From Desulfobacterales bacterium (lineage in GTDB: Bacteria; Desulfobacterota; Desulfobacteria; Desulfobacterales; 4be13): a stretch of 12,017 nt of DNA. The translations under genes were made by a program, and so were the position numbers. The notes under the pieces are model-generated. The model searched no databases and was not told the origin of the DNA. It saw only the letters and a list, made by a program, of their open reading frames with translations. The stretch covers positions 1 through 12,017 of the forward strand of contig JAOZLU010000068.1 of the NCBI GenBank assembly GCA_029934695.1, given 5' to 3'. Below are positions 1-6,522 of this stretch, one piece after another (the first letter of the stretch is position 1; the number at the start of each line of letters is the position of its first letter).

Positions 1-56
1 AACATCAAGCATCAAGCATCAAACATCAAGCATCAAACATCAAGCATCAAGCATCT
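1..56. repeat. Heptanucleotide tandem array, 8 units
   Basis: Eight contiguous 7-bp units alternate irregularly between aacatca and agcatca, with agcatct as the last. The array starts at or before the window edge. It overlaps the 3' end of the cyclase gene, so its last two sense codons and TGA stop (47-49) lie inside the repeat. Seen directly. The unit differs from the other arrays in the window, but the 7-bp period is the same. Confidence 0.9.
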
Positions 57-1069
57 GGTTCAGGTTTGAAATTATTGATCATTGAAATGACTTCTTCTTT
101 TGAAATCTTTGATAAATCTATCTTTATATTCAACCCTTTCTCTTCCTCCTCAATAGAAATTATATCATCTTTCTCTTCTTTCAAATATAAAACCTTATGT
201 GCCAGTATCTGATGGTGAAATCCTTTTAGATGCAACTTTTCGGGGGACTCACATACCACTTTGTTTTTGACATAACTCCATGTTTCATGGCTTATGAAAA
301 CTTCATCTGCGTCCGCTGCTGTCTCCAGTCTTGATGCAAGATTGACAGGGGTTCCGATAATGGTGTAGTCCATTCTTTCCGATGATCCGAAATTTCCCAC
401 TGTACAGTATCCTGTGGCGATTCCCATTCGAAAATGTAATGGTTCCTGATACCCGAGGTCATACCATTTTTTTCGCAGGCCTTTCATTTTCTCCCGCATT
501 TCAATGGCCATGTTCACACAGTGCAGGGCGTGATCTTCGTCGGAACTGAATTCAGGATCTCCGAAAAACACCATGATAGCGTCCCCCATATATTTATCAA
601 GGGTACCCCCCCATTTTATTACGATCTGGGTCATTATCTCAAGATAGGAATTCAGAAACTCTGACAATGCTTCTCCTTCCATGTGAGAGCTGGTATAGGT
701 GAAATCTTTCAGATCTGAAAAAAAAACGGTCAGCTTTTTCCTCTGCGTCTTTATTTCAACCTTCCCTTTTTCATGTGTGATTTTTTTGAACAGTTGATAG
801 GAAACATAACGGCCCAGTCTGTCCAGAATCCTGTTCAGTTTCCGTTGCTGATTATCACTGACACGGGTGACGGTCTTTGTCTGACGAAGAAGTTTCTTAT
901 AGCTTTTCAAGAGGGTTTTATACCCTTGCAGAAAGTTTTCCCTGTCAATATCCTCCTGCTGACTGAAAACAGATTCAGCGACTCTCAGGATTTCCTCTTC
1001 TTTGGAAAAGATGGAATTGTCTTTTTGCATATTGCTCCCAAAGTCAGCAAAATAATTTTCATAATTCAT
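47..1069 (-). CDS. Class III adenylate/guanylate cyclase, SiaD position
   Basis: Soluble 340-residue protein predicted to make cAMP (possibly cGMP) from the NTP. Residues 20-100 are helical and probably coiled-coil, ending in a signalling-helix-like stretch (SDNQQRKLNRILDRLGRYVS, 71-90). The class III catalytic domain spans about 110-295. Metal-binding aspartates are D119 (FFSDLKDFT) and D163 (DKYMGDAIM). Substrate-selecting residues are K159 and T236 (YTIIG), a Lys/Thr pair reported in several bacterial adenylyl cyclases. Transition-state residues are N243 and R247 (PVNLASRLE). All six catalytic positions are filled, so it should be active. An acidic tail of about 40 residues follows. No membrane segment is visible. 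It is the third gene after siaB and siaC, 130 bases after the siaC stop, where Pseudomonas carries the GGDEF protein SiaD. The first ATG lacks a clear Shine-Dalgarno; an internal ATG at residue 14 has GGGAG four bases upstream and is a possible start. Adenylyl specificity is inferred. Confidence 0.93.
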   Translation of the reverse strand: MNYENYFADFGSNMQKDNSIFSKEEEILRVAESVFSQQEDIDRENFLQGYKTLLKSYKKLLRQTKTVTRVSDNQQRKLNRILDRLGRYVSYQLFKKITHEKGKVEIKTQRKKLTVFFSDLKDFTYTSSHMEGEALSEFLNSYLEIMTQIVIKWGGTLDKYMGDAIMVFFGDPEFSSDEDHALHCVNMAIEMREKMKGLRKKWYDLGYQEPLHFRMGIATGYCTVGNFGSSERMDYTIIGTPVNLASRLETAADADEVFISHETWSYVKNKVVCESPEKLHLKGFHHQILAHKVLYLKEEKDDIISIEEEEKGLNIKIDLSKISKEEVISMINNFKPEPDA

Positions 1070-1088
1070 TCTTATGCGCCCGGCGAAG

Positions 1089-1128
1089 ATTTTCTGCAGA
1101 TTTTTTTTATAAACAAGTCGCAGAAAAT
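1089..1128. other. Hairpin in the siaC-cyclase spacer
   Basis: A 9-bp perfect inverted repeat (attttctgc at 1089-1097, gcagaaaat at 1120-1128) with a 22-base loop lies in the 130-base gap between siaC and the cyclase gene. It could affect transcript stability or read-through between the two genes. It is not a canonical terminator, because no U-run follows the stem on the minus strand. Structure seen, role inferred. Confidence 0.35.
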
Positions 1129-1199
1129 ATTTTGCCCGGCACTTATCAGAACACCGATAATTTCATCTTGCAACTGTCGGTAATTATGATTTTAAGTGC

Positions 1200-1595
1200 T
1201 TAAAAATCATCAAGAACCTTTTGAACCAGATTGAATGTCACAGATTCCAAATCCTCCTGAAATTCCTCACCGAATTCCAGAGCATCTTCATCATCCTCTT
1301 CATAAACCCAGTTCACCGTAATATTCTTGCCGTCGTCTGCCGCTGCATCCAAAACATCACAGAAATCCATTAAAATTTTTGAGGAACTGCTGTTAAAATA
1401 GACCAGTTCCATGTTGACAGTAATTTTTTCATCACTGGCCTGTTTAAGATACTCTTCCAGCCATTCAAAAACAGGCGAATAAAAGACTGAGGTGTTTTCC
1501 GGGTAAGATTTGCCTTTCAGATCAAGGACATGATTTTCACAGTCAAAAAATACTTCGGGCGTGTATTTAGTGGCTTCAATGATCAGATTGTCCAT
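1200..1595 (-). CDS. siaC: SiaC family regulatory phosphoprotein (DUF1987)
   Basis: A 131-residue single-domain protein of the SiaC/DUF1987 family. In Pseudomonas aeruginosa the unphosphorylated SiaC binds and activates the cyclase SiaD, and SiaB phosphorylates SiaC on a threonine. The family signature is visible: an N-terminal beta segment (TKYTPEVFFDCENHVLDLKG, 9-28), then YPENTSVFYSPVFEWLEEYL (31-50), then the phosphoacceptor loop VYFNSSSSKILMDF (65-78). The residue after Asn68, where the family usually has Thr, is Ser69 in a run of four serines, so phosphorylation may be on serine. The C-terminal part is very acidic (EEDDEDALEFGEEFQED, about 99-115). The start is supported by AGGAG seven bases upstream. 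That site overlaps the siaB stop codon (TAGGAG), and the genes are only 10 bases apart, which suggests translational coupling. Confidence 0.93.
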   Translation of the reverse strand: MDNLIIEATKYTPEVFFDCENHVLDLKGKSYPENTSVFYSPVFEWLEEYLKQASDEKITVNMELVYFNSSSSKILMDFCDVLDAAADDGKNITVNWVYEEDDEDALEFGEEFQEDLESVTFNLVQKVLDDF

Positions 1596-1605
1596 TATTT
1601 TACTC

Positions 1606-2133
1606 CTAAATAACTGTTTTCATAGAAAAAAAAGAAAAATTTTCATCAATCTTCTTAAAGTCGAATTCAATGGGTTTGCTGGCTTTTTTGGCCATGTCAA
1701 TAAATCCCAGTCCGGCTCCTCTGCTGTCCTCAGGCGGTCCCTGTCTGCGCTGTTTTCTGTAATACTCCTTGAGCTCGTTTCTGTTCATAGTCTGCAATTT
1801 GCTGAGCTTTTTACGGAGTATTTCAACTTTGTCATTCTCAACCATGTTTCCGCACAGAACAAAATAGTGACTGCTTTCATGACCGACTGCAATGATGCCA
1901 AGACTTAATTTTTCATCTTTTTCATCGGAATAGCGCATGATGTTCTGGGCATTTTCCACGACCGTCGAAAAGACCCTGAGAACAGTTGATTTACTGGCTT
2001 CTTCCAGACTTATTTTCTGCTCCAGTGTCGAGCCTATTTCTGCCACCAGATTCTGGGAAATAGGACCGCTTAAACAAAAAAATACGCCCCGTTTGCCGAG
2101 ATCTTTCTTAAATTCATAAAGATCTGTTAGCAT
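1606..2133 (-). CDS. siaB: SiaB family protein kinase (GHKL-type)
   Basis: A 175-residue protein of the SiaB family, a GHKL ATPase-fold kinase whose known substrate is SiaC. Landmarks are the N-terminal LSGPISQNLVAEIG segment (21-34), the N-box-like helix VVENAQNIMRYS (58-69, E60 and N61 in the nucleotide/Mg site) and the G-box-like loop SRGAGLGFIDMAKKAS (137-152). Its length fits a stand-alone small kinase with no sensor domain, so input must come from another protein. A strong GGGGGA Shine-Dalgarno precedes the ATG. It is the first gene of a minus-strand operon with siaC and the cyclase. About 800 bases upstream hold no other gene on this strand, so the PP2C phosphatase SiaA that heads the Pseudomonas operon is not adjacent. 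Function is inferred by family; the fold motifs are seen. Confidence 0.92.
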   Translation of the reverse strand: MLTDLYEFKKDLGKRGVFFCLSGPISQNLVAEIGSTLEQKISLEEASKSTVLRVFSTVVENAQNIMRYSDEKDEKLSLGIIAVGHESSHYFVLCGNMVENDKVEILRKKLSKLQTMNRNELKEYYRKQRRQGPPEDSRGAGLGFIDMAKKASKPIEFDFKKIDENFSFFSMKTVI

Positions 2134-2590
2134 ATCCGTCCCCCTATTTCTTAACTGTTTAAAAACAAAACCTGACCCGGAGTGAAATTTCCAGCGATCC
2201 GGATTTTATAATTTACTGTTTAATTTAAAACTGCCCCAGCCTCATTATCAGCTTTTTTACCTTTTACTTTTGTCAATATGTTGAGTTCCAAACAAAAATT
2301 GGCTATGTCTCTCAAAAAATTCATTGAAATGAATCAGCAGTCCGAATGACAAAATAGGAAAGACTGATTCAGTATCACACTTTGTACAGAGAAAATACCT
2401 GATTTGATTTCTTTTTGCAAGACTTAGTTTCTGATTTTAAAATCTTAATATATCGAAAAATGTTGATTTTAAAAAGATTATATTTTATAAACAGAAAATA
2501 AAATTTTACAGATTTTTCAACAAATTTTTGGCACACTTCTGTTGGAATTAGAATAACCTTCTTATTTTGTTTGGAAAAAAAGACAGTTGA

Positions 2591-2606
2591 TATTTGTCCG
2601 GGTACT
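2591..2606 (+). repeat. Motif A, copy 1
   Basis: The 16-mer tatttgtccgggtact recurs with one mismatch at 10242-10257. Both copies lie in long intergenic regions upstream of plus-strand genes and are followed by a copy of motif B (2748-2764 and 10460-10476). This could be a remnant of a dispersed intergenic element or a shared regulatory site. Seen directly; function unknown. Confidence 0.5.
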
Positions 2607-2677
2607 TAATGATTGCATCAATGAGTTGGTGAAGAGTCCTGAAGCACGGTGGCTTTAACAAATCAGGTGGAATGGAG

Positions 2678-2710
2678 TGCAAAAATGGCAACTTAGGCGA
2701 AATTTTTGCA
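2678..2710. other. 9-bp stem hairpin
   Basis: Perfect inverted repeat tgcaaaaat (2678-2686) and atttttgca (2702-2710) with a 15-base loop. It has no U-tract, so it is not a typical intrinsic terminator. It lies between motif A and the large palindromic element. Confidence 0.4.
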
Positions 2711-2743
2711 TTTCACCATCTTATTAATTCATTTATTTATAAA

Positions 2744-2923
2744 CGCACCTGATTCTAACGGATTTTGTGGCTGCATAAGATTTCAGACAGCTGTGATCTT
2801 TGCAAACCGCAGATGAACGCTGATGCTCCCGCACTCTGACCGCCTGCACAGGCCGTGAGCGTCTGTCTGCGTTCATCTGCGGATCATATCGGAAACCACA
2901 AAAACCGTTAGAACCAGAAACGC
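2744..2923. repeat. Large imperfect palindromic element, about 180 bp
   Basis: Two nested inverted repeats share one axis. The outer arms are ctgattctaacggattttgt (2749-2768) paired with the region 2893-2917, about 20 of 22 positions matching. The inner arms are a perfect 14-mer, ccgcagatgaacgc (2807-2820) and gcgttcatctgcgg (2869-2882). The centre (2842-2853) folds as gcctgcacaggc. The whole could form one long cruciform or RNA hairpin and resembles a MITE-like or other dispersed non-coding element. It ends about 35 bases before the SH3 gene start and so lies in its promoter/leader region. The outer-arm sequence recurs as motif B at 10460-10476. Confidence 0.7.
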
Positions 2924-2959
2924 ACAAACGAATATTTGGATTTACAGAGGAGAAAACAG

Positions 2960-3907
2960 ATGAAAAATGATCGTTATTTGTATTGGGGACCTAAGTTTCT
3001 CCCCCGCATCGGGCCCGCGCTTTTTGTCATTATGGTGATGGCACTGGCAAATTTTTTTGTCATGACAGATGGGGTTCATGGTTTTTCACTTAAAACAGAG
3101 CGTATAAAGGTTGCAGGAAATTTGTATGAAAAACCCGCAACAGACTCGCCTGTAGTGGCAAAACTGCGGGACAAAGATGAAGTCACCCTGATCCACCAGA
3201 ACTATGAATGGTATATTGTAAAACTTTCAGATGACCGGGTAGGCTGGGCCCATGAAAGTCTTTTCCTGGAAAAAGCCAGCTCCTTCAAACCTGAAAAGGC
3301 TGTACCGGAGGAAAAAGAAACGCCAACAGCCGCAGAAGAGATGGCCTCTGCTGAAAGATTGCTCAGAGTAAAGGTGCGGGCGGGCCGTGTCCGGGAATCA
3401 GCATCGCTTGAATCTGATATAAAATTTGGCTTGAAAAAGGGAGACATCGTATCGCTTATTGAGACAAAAGGGAATTGGCATCTTATTAAAAATGATGGGA
3501 TCACCGGCTGGGCCCATAAAAAACTTTTTTACACTCTGAATGAGGACACGTCAGCAGACACTCTGAAAAGAATTGAAGAAATTCAGTTTAATATCACCCC
3601 GGAAGGAGAGGAAAAGGTTGTTTTTGTGCTGAATGGCTTTTATCCTCCTGACACCTTTGTTCTTGAAGAAAATGTCCCCAAGGTGGTCTGCGATTTTTCG
3701 GAATCTCAGCTTGCTCCCGGGATTGATCAGAACAGGGAAGTGAATGGTAGCTTTGTCCGAAAGATACGAATTGGAGATCATAAAGGTGCTGAACCCAAAT
3801 TAAGGGTTGTGCTTGATCTTGTGCCTGACCGGGATTATGAAGTGGAACAAATATTTTTCAGAAAAGAAAATCTCTATACTTTGACATTCAAGCCGGCTCA
3901 ACCATAG
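2960..3907 (+). CDS. SH3 domain (x2) and AMIN-like envelope protein
   Basis: A 315-residue protein, probably anchored in or exported across the inner membrane by a hydrophobic segment at about 17-36. Two bacterial SH3 domains follow (about 45-104 and 134-191). Each starts with a NLYEKP/GRVRES-type strand and ends in the family hallmark GWAHESLF or GWAHKKLF. They are separated by a Glu/Pro/Ala-rich linker (105-130). Residues 205-312 look like an AMIN-type beta domain (VVFVLNGFYPPDTFVLEE, and a closing LYTLTFKP). SH3 and AMIN domains bind peptidoglycan or cell-wall components in known proteins, so an envelope scaffold role is inferred; no catalytic domain is present. The ATG at 2960 is chosen because GAGGAG lies seven bases upstream. 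An in-frame TTG at 2936 has no such site. The gene stands alone, convergent with the kinase gene. Confidence 0.87.
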   Translation: MKNDRYLYWGPKFLPRIGPALFVIMVMALANFFVMTDGVHGFSLKTERIKVAGNLYEKPATDSPVVAKLRDKDEVTLIHQNYEWYIVKLSDDRVGWAHESLFLEKASSFKPEKAVPEEKETPTAAEEMASAERLLRVKVRAGRVRESASLESDIKFGLKKGDIVSLIETKGNWHLIKNDGITGWAHKKLFYTLNEDTSADTLKRIEEIQFNITPEGEEKVVFVLNGFYPPDTFVLEENVPKVVCDFSESQLAPGIDQNREVNGSFVRKIRIGDHKGAEPKLRVVLDLVPDRDYEVEQIFFRKENLYTLTFKPAQP

Positions 3908-3925
3908 GAATCAATAATTTTTTTT

Positions 3926-3946
3926 CTTAAAACTTAAAACTTAAAA
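3926..3946. repeat. Heptanucleotide tandem array, 3 units
   Basis: Three perfect copies of cttaaaa begin 18 bases after the stop codon of the SH3/AMIN gene and run directly into the 54-bp hairpin unit. It is short, but the 7-bp period and the position just after a stop codon match the other arrays in the window. Confidence 0.6.
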
Positions 3947-4043
3947 CCGGAAACGTTGCGGACGGGGTTGCAAACCCTGTCCGGCAGTTTAAACTTAAAA
4001 CCGGAAACGTTGCGGACGGGGTTGCAAACCCCGTCCGGCAGTT
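3937..4043. repeat. Tandem duplication of a 54-bp hairpin unit
   Basis: Two adjacent copies (3937-3990 and 3991-4043) are identical except for one base (T at 3978, C at the same place in copy 2). Each contains an 11-bp stem, cggacggggtt / aaccccgtccg, with a 3-base loop. The stems are 3959-3969/3973-3983 and 4013-4023/4027-4037. The units fill the gap between convergent genes and could block read-through in both directions, although no U-run follows. A related hairpin in opposite orientation lies at 11966-11994. Confidence 0.85.
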
Positions 4044-4049
4044 AAGCCA

Positions 4050-6371
4050 TCATTCAAATGTCTTGAGGATGGCGGAAGTGTCAACTTCTTCAACGTAATA
4101 CCATTTTAAAGACTTCATCTGATAGAAGACAATAATTCTGGATTTTCCAGACTGCCCTATTTCACGCAGACCTGATTTATTGTTCTGAATGGCTTTCACC
4201 ACTTCTTCAACATGAAAGGTTTCCAGCTGCAAACTTGCTTCAGCCGGGCTTTCTTTATCAACATCAACATCCAGCCGGCTTCTCACAACAATGCGCCCTT
4301 TGCCATCCAGAAGAAAGCTTTCAATGACACCCACGGACCCTTCCCGGGTAAGATTGTCTTCGATGATGTCGCTGAAAGTCACGTCCATGCCGAGTACACC
4401 GTAGAATTGGTTGTCCCTGTCATAGATTGATGTGGCGCAGGGCAGGACCAGTCCCAGACCTTGGATATCAAGGTACGGATTTCCCCAGTGGACCCCATGT
4501 TTATGCGCACCAAGCTCATACCAGGGACGGACCCGGGGATCATATTCGTCCGAATAGGTACCTTTCCCTGGATAAGAGTACATCACCCCGACTTCCAATC
4601 CTATAAAGGCCCATCGGATGGGGATGCCATGAACGGTAAGAAGCCGATCTGCCTCACTTACCAAAATCGGCGCAAAACCGGGCCGGCTGTCCAAAAGTGT
4701 CTTTCGGAAATGATGCCTGAGCGGAGCAAGACGCTGCATAAGCGGTGTGACATCTTCCTTACGGACCCCGGGAGCCGTTTTGACCACCGGATACTTTATG
4801 CTCACATGTTTCTGGTACAATTTTGAATACTTAAGATCAGGCGGCACCTCCTTGGGGTTCTGAAAGGCTTCGATCCAATAAAAACGCTCCTTGTTCGGTG
4901 GCCCGTCCTGAATCAGGTACATGGCACTGTTGGCCAGACTGATGGCCAGATCCTCAAGCCGGAGAAAGCGGCTGTCAATGTAGTGGGCCTGGGCAGACAC
5001 TTCGGCCTGCAGATGGGAGAGTTTGTTTTCTCTGATCTGTGCAGCCTTCAGGGCTTCCTGCTCCCGATGAAGGCTCCAGATGGTAATGCCTGATGAGATC
5101 AGAAGTACCATCATTACCATTATCACCGTGAGCTGACGATGCTTGGCCATCCAGCGCAGCACTTTGCGGGGGAGGTTGTCCGGCAGTTCTGAGACTTCAT
5201 CCCCCCTGAGATAGCAGCGGATATCCTCAGCCATGGCGGACACCGAGGAATAACGGTCCCGATAGTCGAACTCGGTGGCCTTGTGAATGATGGCTTTTAA
5301 CTCAGGATCAATTTTTTCCTGCGGTACCACATGACTGACTTCATTCAGATAGCCTTTTTTTGCCCATTCCAATTTCTTTTTGCTGTCCCCTATCCGGGCG
5401 GGTTTCAGGGTGACCAGCTCATACAAAACTGCACCCAGCGAAAAAATGTCGCTGGATATCTTCACATCAGACAGGCCCAGGGCTTGTTCAGGTGACATAT
5501 AGCTCAGGGTTCCGACCACGCCTTCAGGCTGTGCCCCGCCAATAACTCCGCCCCCGGACTGGGGCATGGCCATGTCCCCGGTGAGAATCTCCGTGCCTTG
5601 TGTGGTAAGTTCCTGCTCCTCATCTTTAAGCATTTTCGCTATGCCCCAGTCCATGACATAGACCTCTCCGAAATCACCGACCATAATATTGGCGGGTTTG
5701 AGGTCACGGTGGACAACCTGTTTGCGATGGGCATACGTGATACCGTCACATGCCTTGAGGAAATGCTCTAGCCGGTTGCGCGGATTCAGTTCCGACGGAA
5801 TTTCTGACTTGGGGCTTTCAATATAAGCTGTTCTGGCCCTGGTCATGATCTCAAACAAAGTCTTGCCTTTCACAAGTTTCATGACAAACGAGACGTTCTT
5901 TTCCTCGTTTTCAGGCTGTTTGACGGTATAAAGCGGCACGATATTGGGATGATCCAACTGGGCCGTGATCTGAGCCTCACGTATAAAAAAACTCAGGGCC
6001 GCCGGGGTTGCAGCTTCTTTTTTCAGAACCTTTATAGCCACTTTGCGGAGGAGCTGGGTATCCTTGGCAAGTAGCACCTCACCCATGCCGCCTTTGCCGA
6101 TGGTTCCCATTTCAACATACCGTTCCTTCACGCTGCCGAGCGTATCAAAAACATCCTGTGAGAAATCAACATAAGTCAGGGTATCTCCGCTGCTGAAGGG
6201 GCCGATATCCCTGTTCTGGCTGCTTTCAATTTTTTCAGGAATCGGCGGTTGCGGCGGATAAATGGTGAATATGTGCTTGCACTTTGAACAGCGGAGTTTG
6301 GAACCTCCCGGCCTGATAAGGCTGTCATTCACGTTAAAAGCAACTTGGCATTTTTCACATTTTACAATCAT
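4050..6371 (-). CDS. Membrane Ser/Thr kinase: zinc ribbon, kinase, Cache sensor
   Basis: A 773-residue one-component sensor kinase. Residues 1-36 are an MJ0042-type zinc ribbon (C5, C8, C28, C31). The Hanks-type kinase domain spans about 85-390: glycine loop GKGGMGEV (92-99), lysine K114 in VAIK, catalytic HRDLKPAN (221-228), metal-binding DWG (241-243, in place of DFG), then GTLSYMSPEQA (287-297). All key residues are present, so activity is expected. The activation segment is long, with about 44 residues between DWG and GTLSY and a Gly-rich stretch at 273-279. A single membrane helix (413-432) and a coiled-coil-like helix follow. The region to the C-terminus is a Cache-like sensor (DPRVRPWYELG at 611-621, YGVLGMDV at 657-664), probably periplasmic. 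An extracytoplasmic ligand is thus expected to control phosphorylation of cytoplasmic targets, which are unknown. An AAGGA site supports the ATG. It is downstream of the S74 gene on the same strand, 151 bases away. Confidence 0.94.
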   Translation of the reverse strand: MIVKCEKCQVAFNVNDSLIRPGGSKLRCSKCKHIFTIYPPQPPIPEKIESSQNRDIGPFSSGDTLTYVDFSQDVFDTLGSVKERYVEMGTIGKGGMGEVLLAKDTQLLRKVAIKVLKKEAATPAALSFFIREAQITAQLDHPNIVPLYTVKQPENEEKNVSFVMKLVKGKTLFEIMTRARTAYIESPKSEIPSELNPRNRLEHFLKACDGITYAHRKQVVHRDLKPANIMVGDFGEVYVMDWGIAKMLKDEEQELTTQGTEILTGDMAMPQSGGGVIGGAQPEGVVGTLSYMSPEQALGLSDVKISSDIFSLGAVLYELVTLKPARIGDSKKKLEWAKKGYLNEVSHVVPQEKIDPELKAIIHKATEFDYRDRYSSVSAMAEDIRCYLRGDEVSELPDNLPRKVLRWMAKHRQLTVIMVMMVLLISSGITIWSLHREQEALKAAQIRENKLSHLQAEVSAQAHYIDSRFLRLEDLAISLANSAMYLIQDGPPNKERFYWIEAFQNPKEVPPDLKYSKLYQKHVSIKYPVVKTAPGVRKEDVTPLMQRLAPLRHHFRKTLLDSRPGFAPILVSEADRLLTVHGIPIRWAFIGLEVGVMYSYPGKGTYSDEYDPRVRPWYELGAHKHGVHWGNPYLDIQGLGLVLPCATSIYDRDNQFYGVLGMDVTFSDIIEDNLTREGSVGVIESFLLDGKGRIVVRSRLDVDVDKESPAEASLQLETFHVEEVVKAIQNNKSGLREIGQSGKSRIIVFYQMKSLKWYYVEEVDTSAILKTFE

Positions 6372-6474
6372 GATAATGTCCTTATTAAGTGTTTAAATCT
6401 CGACAGTCACAAGTTCTCATAATCTGCTGAAATCACTGACACCGGCATTTTTCGGATCAGCGGTCCCCATGCTG

Positions 6475-6502
6475 CCACTTTCCACTTTCCACTTTCCACT
6501 TT
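6475..6502. repeat. Heptanucleotide tandem array, 4 units
   Basis: Four perfect copies of ccacttt lie in the 151-base gap between the S74 gene and the kinase gene. They lie 20 bases downstream of the S74 stop codon when read on the minus strand. The sequence is unlike the other arrays, but the period is the same. Confidence 0.8.
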
Positions 6503-6522
6503 TCACTCAAACACTTAACCAA

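Larger units (their letters stand above)
2134..2743. other. Non-coding AT-rich region upstream of siaB
   Basis: About 610 bases without a convincing gene on either strand. The part next to siaB should hold the operon promoter, but I could not identify a convincing -35/-10 pair. From about 2400 to 2580 the sequence is strongly AT-rich. It contains a short motif at 2591-2606 and a hairpin at 2678-2710, listed separately. An open frame of 23 codons at 2278-2349 lacks a ribosome binding site and is not called. Confidence 0.6.

Noticed and set aside
773..1183. Open frame opposite the cyclase gene, with similar ones opposite siaB, the kinase, S74, U32 and stress-protein genes
   Set aside because: These are antisense or out-of-frame shadows of well-supported genes, without domains or ribosome binding sites.
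2278..2349. 23-residue open frame on the plus strand
   Set aside because: The composition is plausible, but there is no Shine-Dalgarno and no recognisable homology. A frame this short is expected by chance.
2529..2545. TGGCAC resembling the -24 box of a sigma-54 promoter
   Set aside because: No GC-containing -12 box follows at the required spacing.
2733..2927. Open reading frame of 64 codons on the minus strand
   Set aside because: It lies wholly over the palindromic element. Its product is Arg/Cys-rich and repeat-derived, with no recognisable domain.
2936..2959. TTG start for the SH3/AMIN protein
   Set aside because: The ATG at 2960 has a strong GAGGAG at good spacing, and the extra eight residues add nothing to the export signal.
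3917..3925. T-run after the SH3/AMIN stop as an intrinsic terminator
   Set aside because: No GC-rich hairpin directly precedes the T-run; the hairpins come after it.
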